Shown here: positions 53,164 through 62,655 of the stretch, one piece after another | Layout: the number at the start of each line of letters is the position of its first letter | Position numbering within the stretch: the stretch's first letter is position 1 | DNA from: Semisulcospira habei | Lineage: Eukaryota; Mollusca; Gastropoda; Semisulcospiridae | Assembly: GCA_036245525.1 (NCBI GenBank) | Contig: BTPG01000007.1 | Span: 165,688,976-165,752,975 of the forward strand | DNA length: 64,000 nucleotides | Direction: 5' to 3' | Translations under genes and position numbers: made by a program | The notes under the pieces: model-generated | Told to the model about the DNA's origin: nothing | What the model saw: only the letters and a program-made list of their open reading frames with translations | Databases searched by the model: none

Positions 53164-53457
53164 AAAGAACTTTATGATCTCATGCCTGATGTAGCTGATT
53201 TGGTAATTATTTCTCCTTTTCTGCAAGGGTAGTGTGGTGTAATTGATTGTACATACGTGCTATTTGTATCATGCGGATTAGGTATATGTCGATGATCTTG
53301 GATTTAAAAAAAATGTATATTGGGAACTTTTCTTGATATTTTGATTTATATTTTATTCTCCTGTTGTTAATGCACTTGAGTGATTAACCCCACAAAAAGC
53401 ACTATATAAGTATTTAGTGTTTTATCATATTTATTATTATCATTATTATTATTTCAG

Positions 53458-53638
53458 GGCTTGTCCGAGTACGAACTGCTGGAGAGAGTAAAGGACGTGA
53501 GTGGCATGCCACGAAACTTCCAGCAATCCTCCACAGACCTGTCCCTTCTCAACGCAGACCTGATGGACATGGATTTCACGGACAATCTCTTCTCCAGCCT
53601 CAACCAGCCCTTCGCTTTCCCCAACCCCAGGGAACTTG
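53458..53638 (+). CDS. MLXIP: Mondo exon 5
   Basis: A 181-bp exon: GLSEYELLERVKDVSGMPRN, then DLSLLNADLMDMDFTDNLFS and SLNQPFAFPNPREL. Acidic/hydrophobic clusters (LMDMDFTDNLF) resemble the transactivation segment downstream of the glucose-response region. Acceptor TATTTCAG, donor CTTG|GTGAGT. The final G completes Gly with exon 6. Confidence 0.9.
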
Positions 53639-53655
53639 GTGAGTCTTGCAAGCTC

Positions 53656-54459
53656 TTAACTCACATCATACTGAAGCTAAAAGCTTCAAATTTGCACACT
53701 GTCATATGGAAGCAACGCACTGATGCAGATGTCAGAGCACGAATCAGTAAAGCCAGAGCAGCCTTTCTCCAGTTAAAAAAAGTGTGGAGTTCCAGAGAGC
53801 TGTCACAACACACCAAAGTCCGGATTTTCAACTCCAATGTAAAAGCAGTTCTCCTATATGGAGCAGGGACTTGGAGATTGACAAAAACCACAGTCAACAG
53901 AGTACAGACCTTCATGAACAGTTGCCTTAGAAGAATTTTGAAAATCCACTGGCCAGAGAAGATCAGCAACATCAGACTCTGGGAGAGAACAGAGCAGATA
54001 ACAGCAGAGAATGAAATTGGGCGAAGAAGATGGGGATGGATCGGTCACAGTCTGAGAAAGCCAGCTTCCAGTATCACTAGGCAGGCATTGTCATGGAACC
54101 CCCAGGGAAAGAGGAAAAGAGGTAGGCCGAGAAACTCCTGGCGTCGAGACCTCCAAGCAGACATCAAGAGACTGGGAACCACCTGGAGTAGAATCGAAGG
54201 AGAAGCACAGGACAGGAGTTGCTGGAGGTCTCTCGTCGACGGCCTATACCCGGGTAGGGGTGACAGGCGTAAGTAAGTAAGTAATATGGAAGCAACATTA
54301 CAGTACATACAGATAATGATGTAGTCCAATGGCTTTAGTTCAAGGGTGGTGCCAGAATAGCTTGGCGCCTAGAGGCGCCAAGCTATTCTGGCACTACCCT
54401 TGAACTATTTTAGTCAAACTTATTTCACACACGTGTGTATTCCGAATGATACGGGTTAA
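53656..54459. mobile_element. Y-type TTAA element split by a LINE copy
   Basis: TTAA at 53656 and 54456. Left TTAACTCACATCATACTGAA, right TCCGAATGATACGGGTTAA. Hairpin at 54338-54411 (GTTCAAGGGTGGTGCCAGAA ... AGTTCAAGGGTAGTGCCAGA complement). The LINE 3' end at 53717-54283 is inserted with its own duplication. Without the LINE it is about 225 bp. Confidence 0.85.
53717..54283 (+). mobile_element. 5'-truncated EN-RT LINE copy
   Basis: 567 bp of the same LINE as at 36446-40365, ending in (GTAA)n, with duplication ATATGGAAGCAAC (53704-53716 and 54284-54296). The frame ISKARAAFLQLKKVW ... GRGDRRK is intact in this remnant but has no catalytic parts. It carries a few substitutions relative to the other two copies (AGTW for AETW, SNIRLW for SNVRLW). 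Confidence 0.93.
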
Positions 54460-54486
54460 ACCCTTCCAATATTACATGCATAAGGA

Positions 54487-54580
54487 AATCAACTCTTTGG
54501 GTGTGGGTAGCGTGTTTGATCGAGGTGATTCCTGCAGGGATCACCTCGACCAAACACGCTACTGATGGCCAGTGGGTTAA
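54487..54580. mobile_element. Short palindrome, TTTGGGTGTGG type
   Basis: Arms GTAGCGTGTTTGATCGAGGT / ACCTCGACCAAACACGCTAC around GATTCCTGCAGGGATC. The right end is TTAA; the left is mutated to TCAA. Confidence 0.75.
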
Positions 54581-54695
54581 AGGGATGTGGAAAAAAACTT
54601 GTTTTGCCAGTGCAACAGGTTCTCAGTTTTTGTCCTGACTTTGCCACCCATCTTTTCACAAGCCCAGTGAGGAGGCACATGTAACAAAGGTGTCA

Positions 54696-54910
54696 TTAAC
54701 CCGTTAAGTGCCGAGAAAATCTGACCGCCACCCAACTGCAGGAGGTACAGATCCTCATGAGCCCCCGCAGTCGCGGGGGCTCATGAGGATCTATGCCTCT
54801 TGCTGAGAGCGCTTTGAATCGTGTCCCTGGGAGAGATAGTTTTTTGAGCTTGTTGAATAAATGAAGATTGCAGAAACATAGTCTGCGTCAGCTGGTGCCA
54901 AACGGGTTAA
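54696..54910. mobile_element. TTAA miniature element with a CTCATGAGCCCCCGC hairpin
   Basis: TTAA at 54696 and 54907. Ends TTAACCCGTTAAGTGCC / inverted ACGGGTTAA. Perfect inner hairpin AGATCCTCATGAGCCCCCGC AG TC GCGGGGGCTCATGAGGATCT (two arms of 20). The cassette recurs at 52895-52945, 54958-54985 (half) and 58700-58765. Confidence 0.85.
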
Positions 54911-54999
54911 TGCCTCATGAGTTTAACCCAGTAGCTGTCAGCACAGCCACATCCAAATGCAAGAGGCACAGAACCTCATAGCCCCCCTCTCCCCCCCCC

Positions 55000-56390
55000 C
55001 CTCCTCCTCCACCAAGAAAAACTACTATGATTCTAAATGTTTTAATGTTTCATTTTCCGGATTCTTTTTATATGTGAGCTGTCCTCACTGTCAAGGGTCT
55101 CTACCTGTTGTCTCTGACCTGATTCTGTTGTCGAAAAAGCTCTGCAGATTTGCCAATGCATCAGTGAGCTCTATACTGGGCACAGTGCATTATGCGTAAT
55201 TGGTTTGAAAACATCTTTTGTCATTGTACTGGTTTCAGACCACTTTATAAATTTCAAATACAACGATCAAAATTTCCAAAACCTCAGTAGCTGAACTGAC
55301 CCTTTGCACCGCGTGAATGTCCTGTGTTTGTCTTGTACTGTGTTTGTCTTCATAGTGAATGCGTGTGTGTCATGTGAGCGTACGTGTTGGGTACAGTTCA
55401 CAGCGCTTTGAGCCGATTTGCAGAATTGGGGAAAAGTGCCTATATAATAACCGATATTATTATTATTATGACATAATTTAATTTTTTATATTACATCATA
55501 TGAGTTCAACTTTGCCTTTACTTTGAGAAAAAAGAGGTTGACTCTACCTTTATACATGATATTTTACTGTACTCTCGCATGCTCTTCTGACAGTGCATGC
55601 GACAGAGAGGAATATGTCATATCTAGAGTATTGCGTCGATGTCGGCGTGGTGCCGAAATTTCTGCTTTTATGTCGCCATCACTGTCAAGGTTTTTTACTT
55701 TTTAATTTTTTTCTGCATGGAAAAAAACAACATTTTACTGAAAAAGTTCAAAAGATACAAAGGTGGCTAACATACTCATCCAATGTCTTTCTCCAAACTA
55801 GCTATATCCAAAATTTCAAGTGCATACAAAAAGAAATTACAGACTCTTAATGTGGGACAACCAACTTTCTATTAACGGTCTTTTAACCCTTCAATGAGAC
55901 ACCCAATTTTAATATGCTCGGAGGCTGTCTTAGGCACCTCTTGAACAAAGCACTTTCACCAATTTCAAGCTTGTACGTACACAAACATCAGAGATTCTCA
56001 TGTTTATATACATATGCGCACACACACATACACACATCCAGTGTTTCCTACCAAAAGTATATTCTGCAGCGAAGTTAGCATGACTAGACTTGTATCTGGT
56101 TACTTTAGTTGTCAGATTTTCAGACCTGCCCATCTATGTCGTCATGGGCATTTTTTTGAATTTGCTCTGCCATGACCCATCGACTTAAATCAGTCTATTT
56201 TCAAACTGTTGCCTTCCTGCCGGAAAAGACTGCTATGCCAGTTGTCTCTCTTAGACCACAGTAGTGTCAGTGATTGCCTACTGCTAGCTGTGAGCTGCCA
56301 GGTGACATATTTCATTCAAACTTGTGCATTGATATGTGTGCATTTTATATTTTAGTCTCTTTTTTTTTTTTTAAAGCTTCAGTGCTGACA
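55000..56390. other. Mondo intron 5, unassigned stretch
   Basis: AT-rich intron. 'Gcgctttgagccgatttg ... tatataataaccgatattattattatt' at 55400-55470 resembles a degraded retroposon tail. No gene is seen. Confidence 0.4.
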
Positions 56391-56481
56391 CACAAGCTAC
56401 ACGTTCTGTGATCTTTGTTGACAATTTCGAGACCTCAAATCTTGCTCTAGGACATAGCGCTCACTGGCATCAGAAAGTGGT

Positions 56482-56633
56482 TTAACCTTCTCATCCCCCG
56501 GGGTCCCATTTCTCAAATTTTGGAGGTGTTGCCTAACGACATTGTACCAGAAGGCGCTAAGCTCATCTGGCACTACCCTTGAATTATCATGATCAGTCCA
56601 TCTGCTGCAGGGTCCCAGGGCTAAATAGGTTAA
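56482..56633. mobile_element. TTAA miniature element, X type, deleted
   Basis: TTAA at 56482 and 56630. One hairpin arm is lost; GGCACTACCCTTGAATTATC remains. Confidence 0.75.
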
Positions 56634-56850
56634 CTCATTTAGCCCTAACACACCATAGCTAGATATGGCTCAAACGTGAAAGTTCAAGGGTGGTGCTAAA
56701 ATAGCTTGTTGTCTATGGGTGCCAAGCTATCCCGCACCACCCTTGAACCATCAAGGTAGATCTGTCTCGTGTATGTAATGCAGTCTTCAGAGGAGAACTC
56801 CAAAATTTGGGGGAGTGGGCCTTTCGGCTACCAATGGCTCTTTTCATTAA
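56630..56850. mobile_element. TTAA miniature element, third end type
   Basis: Shares TTAA 56630-56633 with its neighbour; the right TTAA is at 56847. TTAACTCATTTAGCCCTAAC, hairpin AGTTCAAGGGTGGTGCTAAA ... GCACCACCCTTGAACCAT. The right end is diverged. Confidence 0.65.
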
Positions 56851-56939
56851 TTCCTACAGGAATGCAAAATGCTACTGACGCCTGTTGGCTACCAAATGAT
56901 TATCATTGTTTATGGCGTGCTGCTGTTTGTGTATTTCAG

Positions 56940-57029
56940 GTCAGTTCACGTGTGCGGACCTGATTCAGCCTGGTTTGGTTCAGCTGCAGCCCAATCTCGA
57001 GGACTTCATGGACATTGACACTATGCAAG
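56940..57029 (+). CDS. MLXIP: Mondo exon 6
   Basis: A 90-bp exon: G/GQFTCADLIQPGLVQLQPNL, EDFMDIDTMQ. The LQPNLEDFMDI motif corresponds to the conserved LQPSLDDFMEISD-like element of Mondo proteins. Acceptor TATTTCAG, donor CAAG|GTCAGA. Confidence 0.93.
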
Positions 57030-57132
57030 GTCAGACAGTTCATCTCTCAACTTACTAGGTTCATTTTGCAACTCAAGTTTTTGCTTTATTATAATCTCTT
57101 TCCCGGTAAATTTCTGTTCATCTCTACACCCA

Positions 57133-57210
57133 TTAACCCTTTGGCTGTCCTTGTCATTTTCAGGCAAGGTAATACCTGCAGGGGAAAGTAAACAAGATGA
57201 GGTTTTTTGC
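57133..57210. repeat. Partial TTAA palindrome, TTTGGCTG type
   Basis: TTAACCCTTTGGCTGTCC, then AATACCTGCAGGGGAAAG. The right half is missing. Confidence 0.5.
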
Positions 57211-57424
57211 TTAACTCATTCATCCCGGCGACCATATTTCCCAAATTTTGGAAGCGTCATCTAATGACTATGCTCCAGTCGCAAGAGATGGGTCGACCGT
57301 GATAATTCAAGGGCAGTGCCAGATTAGCTTGGCGCCTGTCGGCGCCAAGCTAATCTGTCACTACCCTTGAATTATCATGGTCGACCCATCTCCTGCTGTA
57401 GTGCATCAGAGCTGAATGGGTTAA
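57211..57424. mobile_element. TTAA miniature element, X type
   Basis: TTAA at 57211 and 57421. Ends TTAACTCATTCATCC / GCTGAATGGGTTAA. Hairpin GGTCGACCGTGATAATTCAA, TGCCAGATTAGCTTGGCGCC and complement, with two mismatches. Confidence 0.88.
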
Positions 57425-58004
57425 AGTAAAAAGAAGTATGTTGTGAGCCAGTGGTCACAAGAGGTCAGTAAATGTGTGAAAAATGCTAACTTTTGTCAGA
57501 ATTGAAGTTTTTATCCAAGTTTTGGCAAACTTTTCTATCAAATTTGGCATAAATGTTGTTGATGGCAAGACATTTCTATGCATACTAATTTTGTTGAGCC
57601 ATTGCAAAGGTCATGGGGGGTTGACAGATGTGAAAAAAATGTTTACATTTTGAGAAAACTTGGATTTCTCTGGTGCAGAAGTCAGCCTTTTATTTATTGT
57701 AACAAAGTTTACACAAATGATGCATGCATGAGCCATAAGGGCTTTGCCATCGTTTTTTGGATGATTTTTTTTGCTTTTAAAAAAAAACAAACTTTTTACT
57801 GGTGCGGACAAACATTTGAAAATTTGTAGTGCTGTTTCAGAATGCGGGCACCAGGCTTTAGAGCCAGGGGCAATTAACAACTGCTCTTGACATGAGTGAT
57901 GTTTGATGGCAAGGAGCGAACTGGGGTAATTTATTAAATTCCTAAGCTACATTGTTTTTTCCTTACCGATTTTTGTTATCTCCTTTGTTGTTTTTCTGAT
58001 GCAG

Positions 58005-58120
58005 AGTTCTTGGCAGTGTCAAGATCGGCAATGCCCCCCAGCAGTGTGTCAGCTTCAGCTTCCACTTCATCACATAGTATGCTGCAAGACTTGAGCATGG
58101 ACCTCTCGCAGTCTTCACAG
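58005..58120 (+). CDS. MLXIP: Mondo exon 7
   Basis: A 116-bp exon: EFLAVSRSAMPPSSVSASAS, TSSHSMLQDLSMDLSQSSQ. Ser-rich linker with a MLQDLSMDL acidic/hydrophobic patch. Acceptor TTTCTGATGCAG; donor CAG|GTAGTC. Phase 0 to exon 8. Confidence 0.87.
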
Positions 58121-58203
58121 GTAGTCACTTGGCATTATATTTTGTCAATAATAGGAACAAAAGCTCTTTTATTTGTTAACCCCTTGTGCATGGAGCTGGC
58201 ACT

Positions 58204-58383
58204 TTAACCCTTACATTCAGAATACACCAGTATGTGAAATAAGTTTGTCTAAAATAGTTCAAGGGTAGTGCCAGAATAGCTTGGTGCCTCTAGGCGCCAA
58301 GCTATTCTGGAAGTACTGTAATGTAGCGTGCATATGGCAGTGTACAAATTCGAAGCTTTTAGCCTCAGTATGATATGGGTTAA
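58204..58383. mobile_element. Y-type TTAA element (first of a chain of four)
   Basis: TTAA at 58204 and 58380. TTAACCCTTACATTCAGAAT ... GCCTCAGTATGATATGGGTT. The hairpin right arm is partly deleted. Confidence 0.85.
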
Positions 58384-58594
58384 CTCATTCTACCCCATCA
58401 CCGAAATCCCCAAATTTTGCCGTTGTCCTCTGAAGACTGCATTAGCAGTGCAGGACACTGATCGACCATGATAGTTCAAGGGTGATGCCAGAATAGCTTG
58501 GCGCCCATAGGCGCCAAGCTATTCTGGCATCACCCTTGAACTATCATGGTCGATCGTTATCTTGCTGTGGGGTGTCTGGGGTAGAATGAGTTAA
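58380..58594. mobile_element. TTAA element with 47-bp perfect hairpin (second of chain)
   Basis: TTAA at 58380 (shared) and 58591. Ends TTAACTCATTCTACCCCA / TGGGGTAGAATGAGTTAA type. Arms GATCGACCATGATAGTTCAA, GGGTGATGCCAGAATAGCTT, GGCGCC pair without mismatch. Confidence 0.9.
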
Positions 58595-58803
58595 TCACTA
58601 CCAGTGGCTGCATGTGTAAAGAAGAAAATACAAGGTACTGACAGCTCTGCTGGGTTTTCATTTAGGACTTTGGTCACGGGTGTGAATTTTTTCTTCATGA
58701 TGCCAGCATAGATCCTCATTAGCCCCCTCATTTGCAGGGGCTTATGAGGAGCTATGTCTCTTGCCTTTGGGTGTTCTCTGTGCTCTGGGAGTGACAAGGT
58801 TAA
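58591..58803. mobile_element. TTAA element with CTCATTAGCCCCCTC hairpin (third of chain)
   Basis: TTAA at 58591 and 58800, both shared. The inner hairpin GATCCTCATTAGCCCC ... GGGGCTTATGAGGA is the cassette also seen at 54696-54910. Confidence 0.75.
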
Positions 58804-58972
58804 CCCTTTTAGCCCCAGATCCCTACAGCAGATGGCTTGACCATGATAATTCAAGGGTAGTGTCAGATCAGCTTGGCGCCTTCAGGTCAAGCCATCTAAT
58901 GCAACTGGAACATGGTCGTCGGGCAACACCTCCAAAATTTGAGAAATGGGACCACGGGGCTAAAAGGGCTAA
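58800..58972. mobile_element. X-type TTAA element, arm deleted (fourth of chain)
   Basis: TTAACCCTTTTAGCCCC / GGGGCTAAAAGGGCTAA. The right TTAA is mutated to CTAA. The 3' hairpin arm is mostly deleted. Confidence 0.8.
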
Positions 58973-59359
58973 TCTTAAAGTAGCTAACTATTTTATGATG
59001 TTTTAAGGTAACCCCCATGTACTGTAAACAATTCCAGTGGCCGCATGACAAGAGGGTTATGCAGGGCTTTTGAAAAGGATTATCTAATGGCCTGTGGCAA
59101 TTCAAAATAGCTCCAGACAACTTGAAACTTCATAATCGATACTCAAAATCAGACTCAAAATGTGTAGCTCAGAAGGACATTTTCAATTGACAGACATCTT
59201 AACCCATTTAGCCCCGAGTCCCTACAGCAGGAGATTGATTGACCATGATAATTCAAGGGTAGTGCCAGATTAGCTTGGCGCCTTCAGGCGCCAAGCTAAT
59301 CTGGCACTACTCTTGAATTATCATGGTAATGTCCACCTCCTGCAACTGGTACATTAATC

Positions 59360-60397
59360 ATTCAGTAAAGCTACGCTTCCATAAGTACGAATCCGATACG
59401 AATACGATCCGAGCCGGATGCGTTGATACAATTTTCCCTACAAATTTGTGTCATTTTCGTTCGAAGCTGGATGTGAATTCGTGTCCACATTTGTATTTGT
59501 AAAGTGCTTAGAGCTTATTTTAGGATAAGCGCTACAGTGGAGTCCGCTTAACACAAAATTTTTAGAGTCACGGAAAATCACTTCATGTTGATTGTATTTC
59601 GTGTTAACCAATATGGCCTCAAAATTGATCACAGCCCTCAAGGAGAAAGTGTGTAAGAGATGTGTGCTTGAATGAGTACGAGGTTAAAAGTGCACATTGT
59701 CGTATGTTATTTGCATACCTTCAACTCGCTAGAAAAACACAAGGAAATGTGTACAGCTCGCGTATTTAATGTAAAATCCATCAGGTAAAAATCGATAGTA
59801 AAGTACAATCCATCAGATAAAAGCAACACTGGCTGAAGTACAATCCCGCATCGGTAAAAGGGTTGTGTTGGTACACGAATGATGCAACATGAATACAATT
59901 CAGAAACACTAGCCAATGAGAAGACGGATTACAACAGCCGAAGGCTATTCAGCCAATTCACAGACTAGAGTTCGCTTTGATCTGTGTCATGTGTACTATA
60001 GTGTGAAAGTGACACATGAATTGGTTTTCGGTGTTTGAGAATCAAATTTGTGTTCGTGTTAAACAGGTGAATAATAGTGAAATTGCCCTGGTTGGGAACC
60101 AAAACCAGCTTCGTGTAAAGCGAAATTTCGTGTTAAGCTTTTCGTGTTATCAGTGAATTTTTATACAGACTAAGAAGGCCATCGGCCGGGAATGCAAAAA
60201 CAGTTCGTGTTAACCGGAAATTCATGTAAAGCGTGTTCGTGTAACTGCACTTCACTGTATATAAGTAGCCATTGTTATTATATGGAAACACACAAAACAT
60301 GAAAAAGACTCGCACGAACCTTCCTGTTTTGGACCCGCTTCAGATTCGGATGGTGTTTGTATCGGATTCGTGTATATGGGTAGGCGCCTTTACACTT
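59360..60397. mobile_element. Nested TIR element, ACGAATCCGATAC ends
   Basis: Left GTAAAGCTACGCTTCCATAA, GTACGAATCCGATACGAA; right end complement GTAAAGGCGCCTACCC, ACACGAATCCGATACAAA. Without its own insert it is about 310 bp. No ORF. Confidence 0.7.
59532..60260. mobile_element. pogo/Tigger-like miniature element, innermost
   Basis: CAGTGGAGTCCGCTTAACAC at the left and the complement of CAGTGAAGTGCAGTTACACG at the right, with a TA duplication on both sides. The interior is full of TTCGTGTTAA motifs in both orientations (59600, 60054, 60130, 60200). No transposase. Confidence 0.75.
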
Positions 60398-60512
60398 TCA
60401 AAATTTGGGAAAGGCACCCATGAGGCTAAAAGGGTTAATTTTGTCCTGAACAACTGATTTTTTAGTGTTGGTTATACAACACTAGCTAACCATTTTGTAC
60501 TGTTTTTACCAG

Positions 60513-61178
60513 CACATAAGCCTGGCACAGTCCCTGTTAGGTCTCATGGACCCCACCATCTTTAGCAGCGGGGGAGGGAGTGCGGCCGGCATCAACATGT
60601 TGACGGCTCTGGCGGCCCTCACGTCCAGCAACACTTCAACATCAACCAACAACAACACCTTCAACTTCGGCACCTACACCCCCACGCCACCCCCTTCATC
60701 CACTGTGACCTCCGGCAGCATATTGGCCTCATTTACTTCAGATACCCCCATGGTGTTGGACGATTCATTGGGAAAAGGGAGTTTTCAGGCCAACGCCCAG
60801 CCTAACTTTTTCAGTGGACAGTCACAGGGTCATGCTCAGGCCCACAAACGGGCTCACCAGTCATCTTCCACCCAGGAGTTTCACAGGGGGGAATCTATGC
60901 AGCAAAACATGCAGACTGTAAATTTGACAGGGCTGGGGCTCGCTCAGGCTTTGTCTCCAGTTTCCCAAGCCCCCACCTCCCCATCCCCCACCCACTCCCC
61001 CTCCCCAGGGACAAATTTGAGAAATGTGCACACAAGGAAAGGGCAGGGCCAGACACCTGTGAAACTGACCCCTCGGACAGCGTCTCCTTCAAATACAGCT
61101 ATGACTGTGAGGTCAGTCAGTGCGCCGGGAGGGTTGTTGGCAGCAGGGCAGAAAAAAGATGGATTCGCTGTGCCACAA
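60513..61178 (+). CDS. MLXIP: Mondo exon 8, low-complexity central region
   Basis: A 666-bp, 222-codon exon beginning HISLAQSLLGLMDPTIF and ending GQKKDGFAVPQ. It is Ser/Thr/Asn/Pro/Gln-rich (SSNTSTSTNNNTFNFG, TPTPPPSSTVTSG, SPTHSPSPG) as is the disordered linker between the glucose-response region and bHLH-Zip in Mondo proteins. Acceptor TTTTTACCAG; donor CCACAA|GTAAGA. Phase 0 both sides. Confidence 0.88.
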
Positions 61179-62199
61179 GTAAGAGAAATTCTAACATGTT
61201 CTTTACCTTTTAACCCTTTGACTGTCAGCAGCGCTTTTGGTCCAGGGGGGTTCCTTCAAGTCAAGTCCATAATTTGAAACCTTTTGACCTATGGCTGTAA
61301 GGTCCAAAGTCACAGTCCAGCACACAGTTGGTGGAGTATACAAACCTGTAGGCTTTCTTGTGAGAGTTAAAATCTTCCGTCATCGAGTCAGCACCACAAA
61401 AGATCCGTACCAGGTGCTCTACAATCTTGTCACTTACTTGAGACATGGCTGGGATACTAAGTGGATACCCCTTTTCACTCCCGGTTACAGACTGTCTTCC
61501 ATTTTCTCCATCTCTGTCAAAATTTGTCCGTCAAATGCGAAGAATTTTCCATTAACGGAAAGCCTGAATGTGGCATATTGTAATGTCTGTGACTGCAAAA
61601 TAAATTGTCCGCAAGTGACAGTAATGAACGACTACAATCAAACCTATGTACCAAAACCACCTATAAACTGTCAAAAAGTGGTCACCTTAGACAAGTGGTC
61701 TTCTCACACAGGGTCACCTGTGGAACAGAAAAAACACTTAATGATTTGGTTTGACAAATATGCCTCGTACACTGGTAGCCTTGACAGGTTTGACTGTAAT
61801 GCAGTAGGTGTGTGGGTGGATGTGACTGGATGATACGAAATGATGGACTGAACAATTGATGGATCGTTCTTGCATTACGCTTTTGAGATCTGTGGAAATT
61901 GTTAACCCAGAAAGAAGATATGCAGAAACAAATTAGAATTTTGCATGTTTTCATACATATCCATTTAATTTATTATTTTGTTAGAAATGTTACGTCACTG
62001 TGTTTTTTCTGTATCTCCCTGTAAGCAAAGATCCTTGGGCAGAGGCACAGTTGTGCGAGGATCCACTGTGGTCTGTGTCACTGTCGGCATGGAGGGTCTT
62101 TTGCTTACAGGGGTGTGCTAGTCGGTGGTTTTTTAACCTTATGACCTGCAGCAAGTGTTTGTATTTCCCACGTACAGTTTGCTGTTTTTCTGTTTGCAG
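61179..62199. other. Mondo intron 8 with a 180-codon open frame
   Basis: Near the donor lies a TTTGACTGTCAGCAGCGC fragment of the short-palindrome family (61209-61250). A plus-strand frame 61291-61833 is open for 180 codons (begins MAVRSKVTVQHTVGGVYKPV; has seven Cys). I recognise no domain. A frame of this length can occur by chance in 64 kb. Confidence 0.4.
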
Positions 62200-62338
62200 G
62201 GCAAGCCAGCACACACACCACGCAAACCACGTTCCATTGCCCCCGCACCCACCCCACCTCGATCATCGCCGGCACCCGCCACCACCACTCCCTCTCCCTC
62301 CATGCAGAGTACATACCTTGCTCAGCTGCTCACCAAAG
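62200..62338 (+). CDS. MLXIP: Mondo exon 9
   Basis: A 139-bp exon: GKPAHTPRKPRSIAPAPTPP, RSSPAPATTTPSPSMQSTYL, AQLLTK. The STYLAQLLTKG segment recalls the conserved stretch ahead of the bHLH in family members. Acceptor CTGTTTGCAG; donor AAAG|GTAAAA, leaving one base for the next exon. bHLH-Zip and the C-terminal dimerisation domain must lie beyond 64000. Confidence 0.88.
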
Positions 62339-62445
62339 GTAAAACTTTGTGGAAAAATTCAGGAAAATAGGGGAGAAACCTGCCCTTGTGAGGTCAAAAG
62401 ACAGGAATTTCATTGTGAAAAGCGAGATTGTCACCATATCGTATT

Positions 62446-62655
62446 TTAACCCATTCAGCCCTGATGCCCTACAGCAGGAGATGGGTGGACCATGATAATT
62501 CAAGGGTAGTGCCAGATTAGCTTGGTGCCTTTAGGCGCCAAGCTAATCTGGCACTACCCTTTAATTATCATGGTCCATCCATCTTCTGCAACTGGCACAT
62601 AATCGTTAAGTAACACAAAATGTAAGAAATGTGGCCTAGGGGCTAAATGGGTTAA
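62446..62655. mobile_element. TTAA miniature element, X type
   Basis: TTAA at 62446 and 62652. Ends TTAACCCATTCAGCCC / GGGGCTAAATGGGTTAA. Hairpin arms of about 48 nt around GGTGCCTTTAGGCGCC with two mismatches. Confidence 0.88.

Larger units (their letters stand above)
59199..60438. mobile_element. X-type TTAA element split by a nested DNA element
   Basis: TTAA at 59199 and 60435. Left TTAACCCATTTAGCCCCGAG with a complete hairpin (59240-59325); right AAATTTGGGAAAGG ... GGCTAAAAGGGTTAA. The normal interior is interrupted from about 59360 to 60397. Confidence 0.85.

Noticed and set aside
20773..62655. CRISPR-like array
   Set aside because: The repeated hairpins are irregularly spaced over tens of kilobases, bounded by TTAA, and the genome is eukaryotic.
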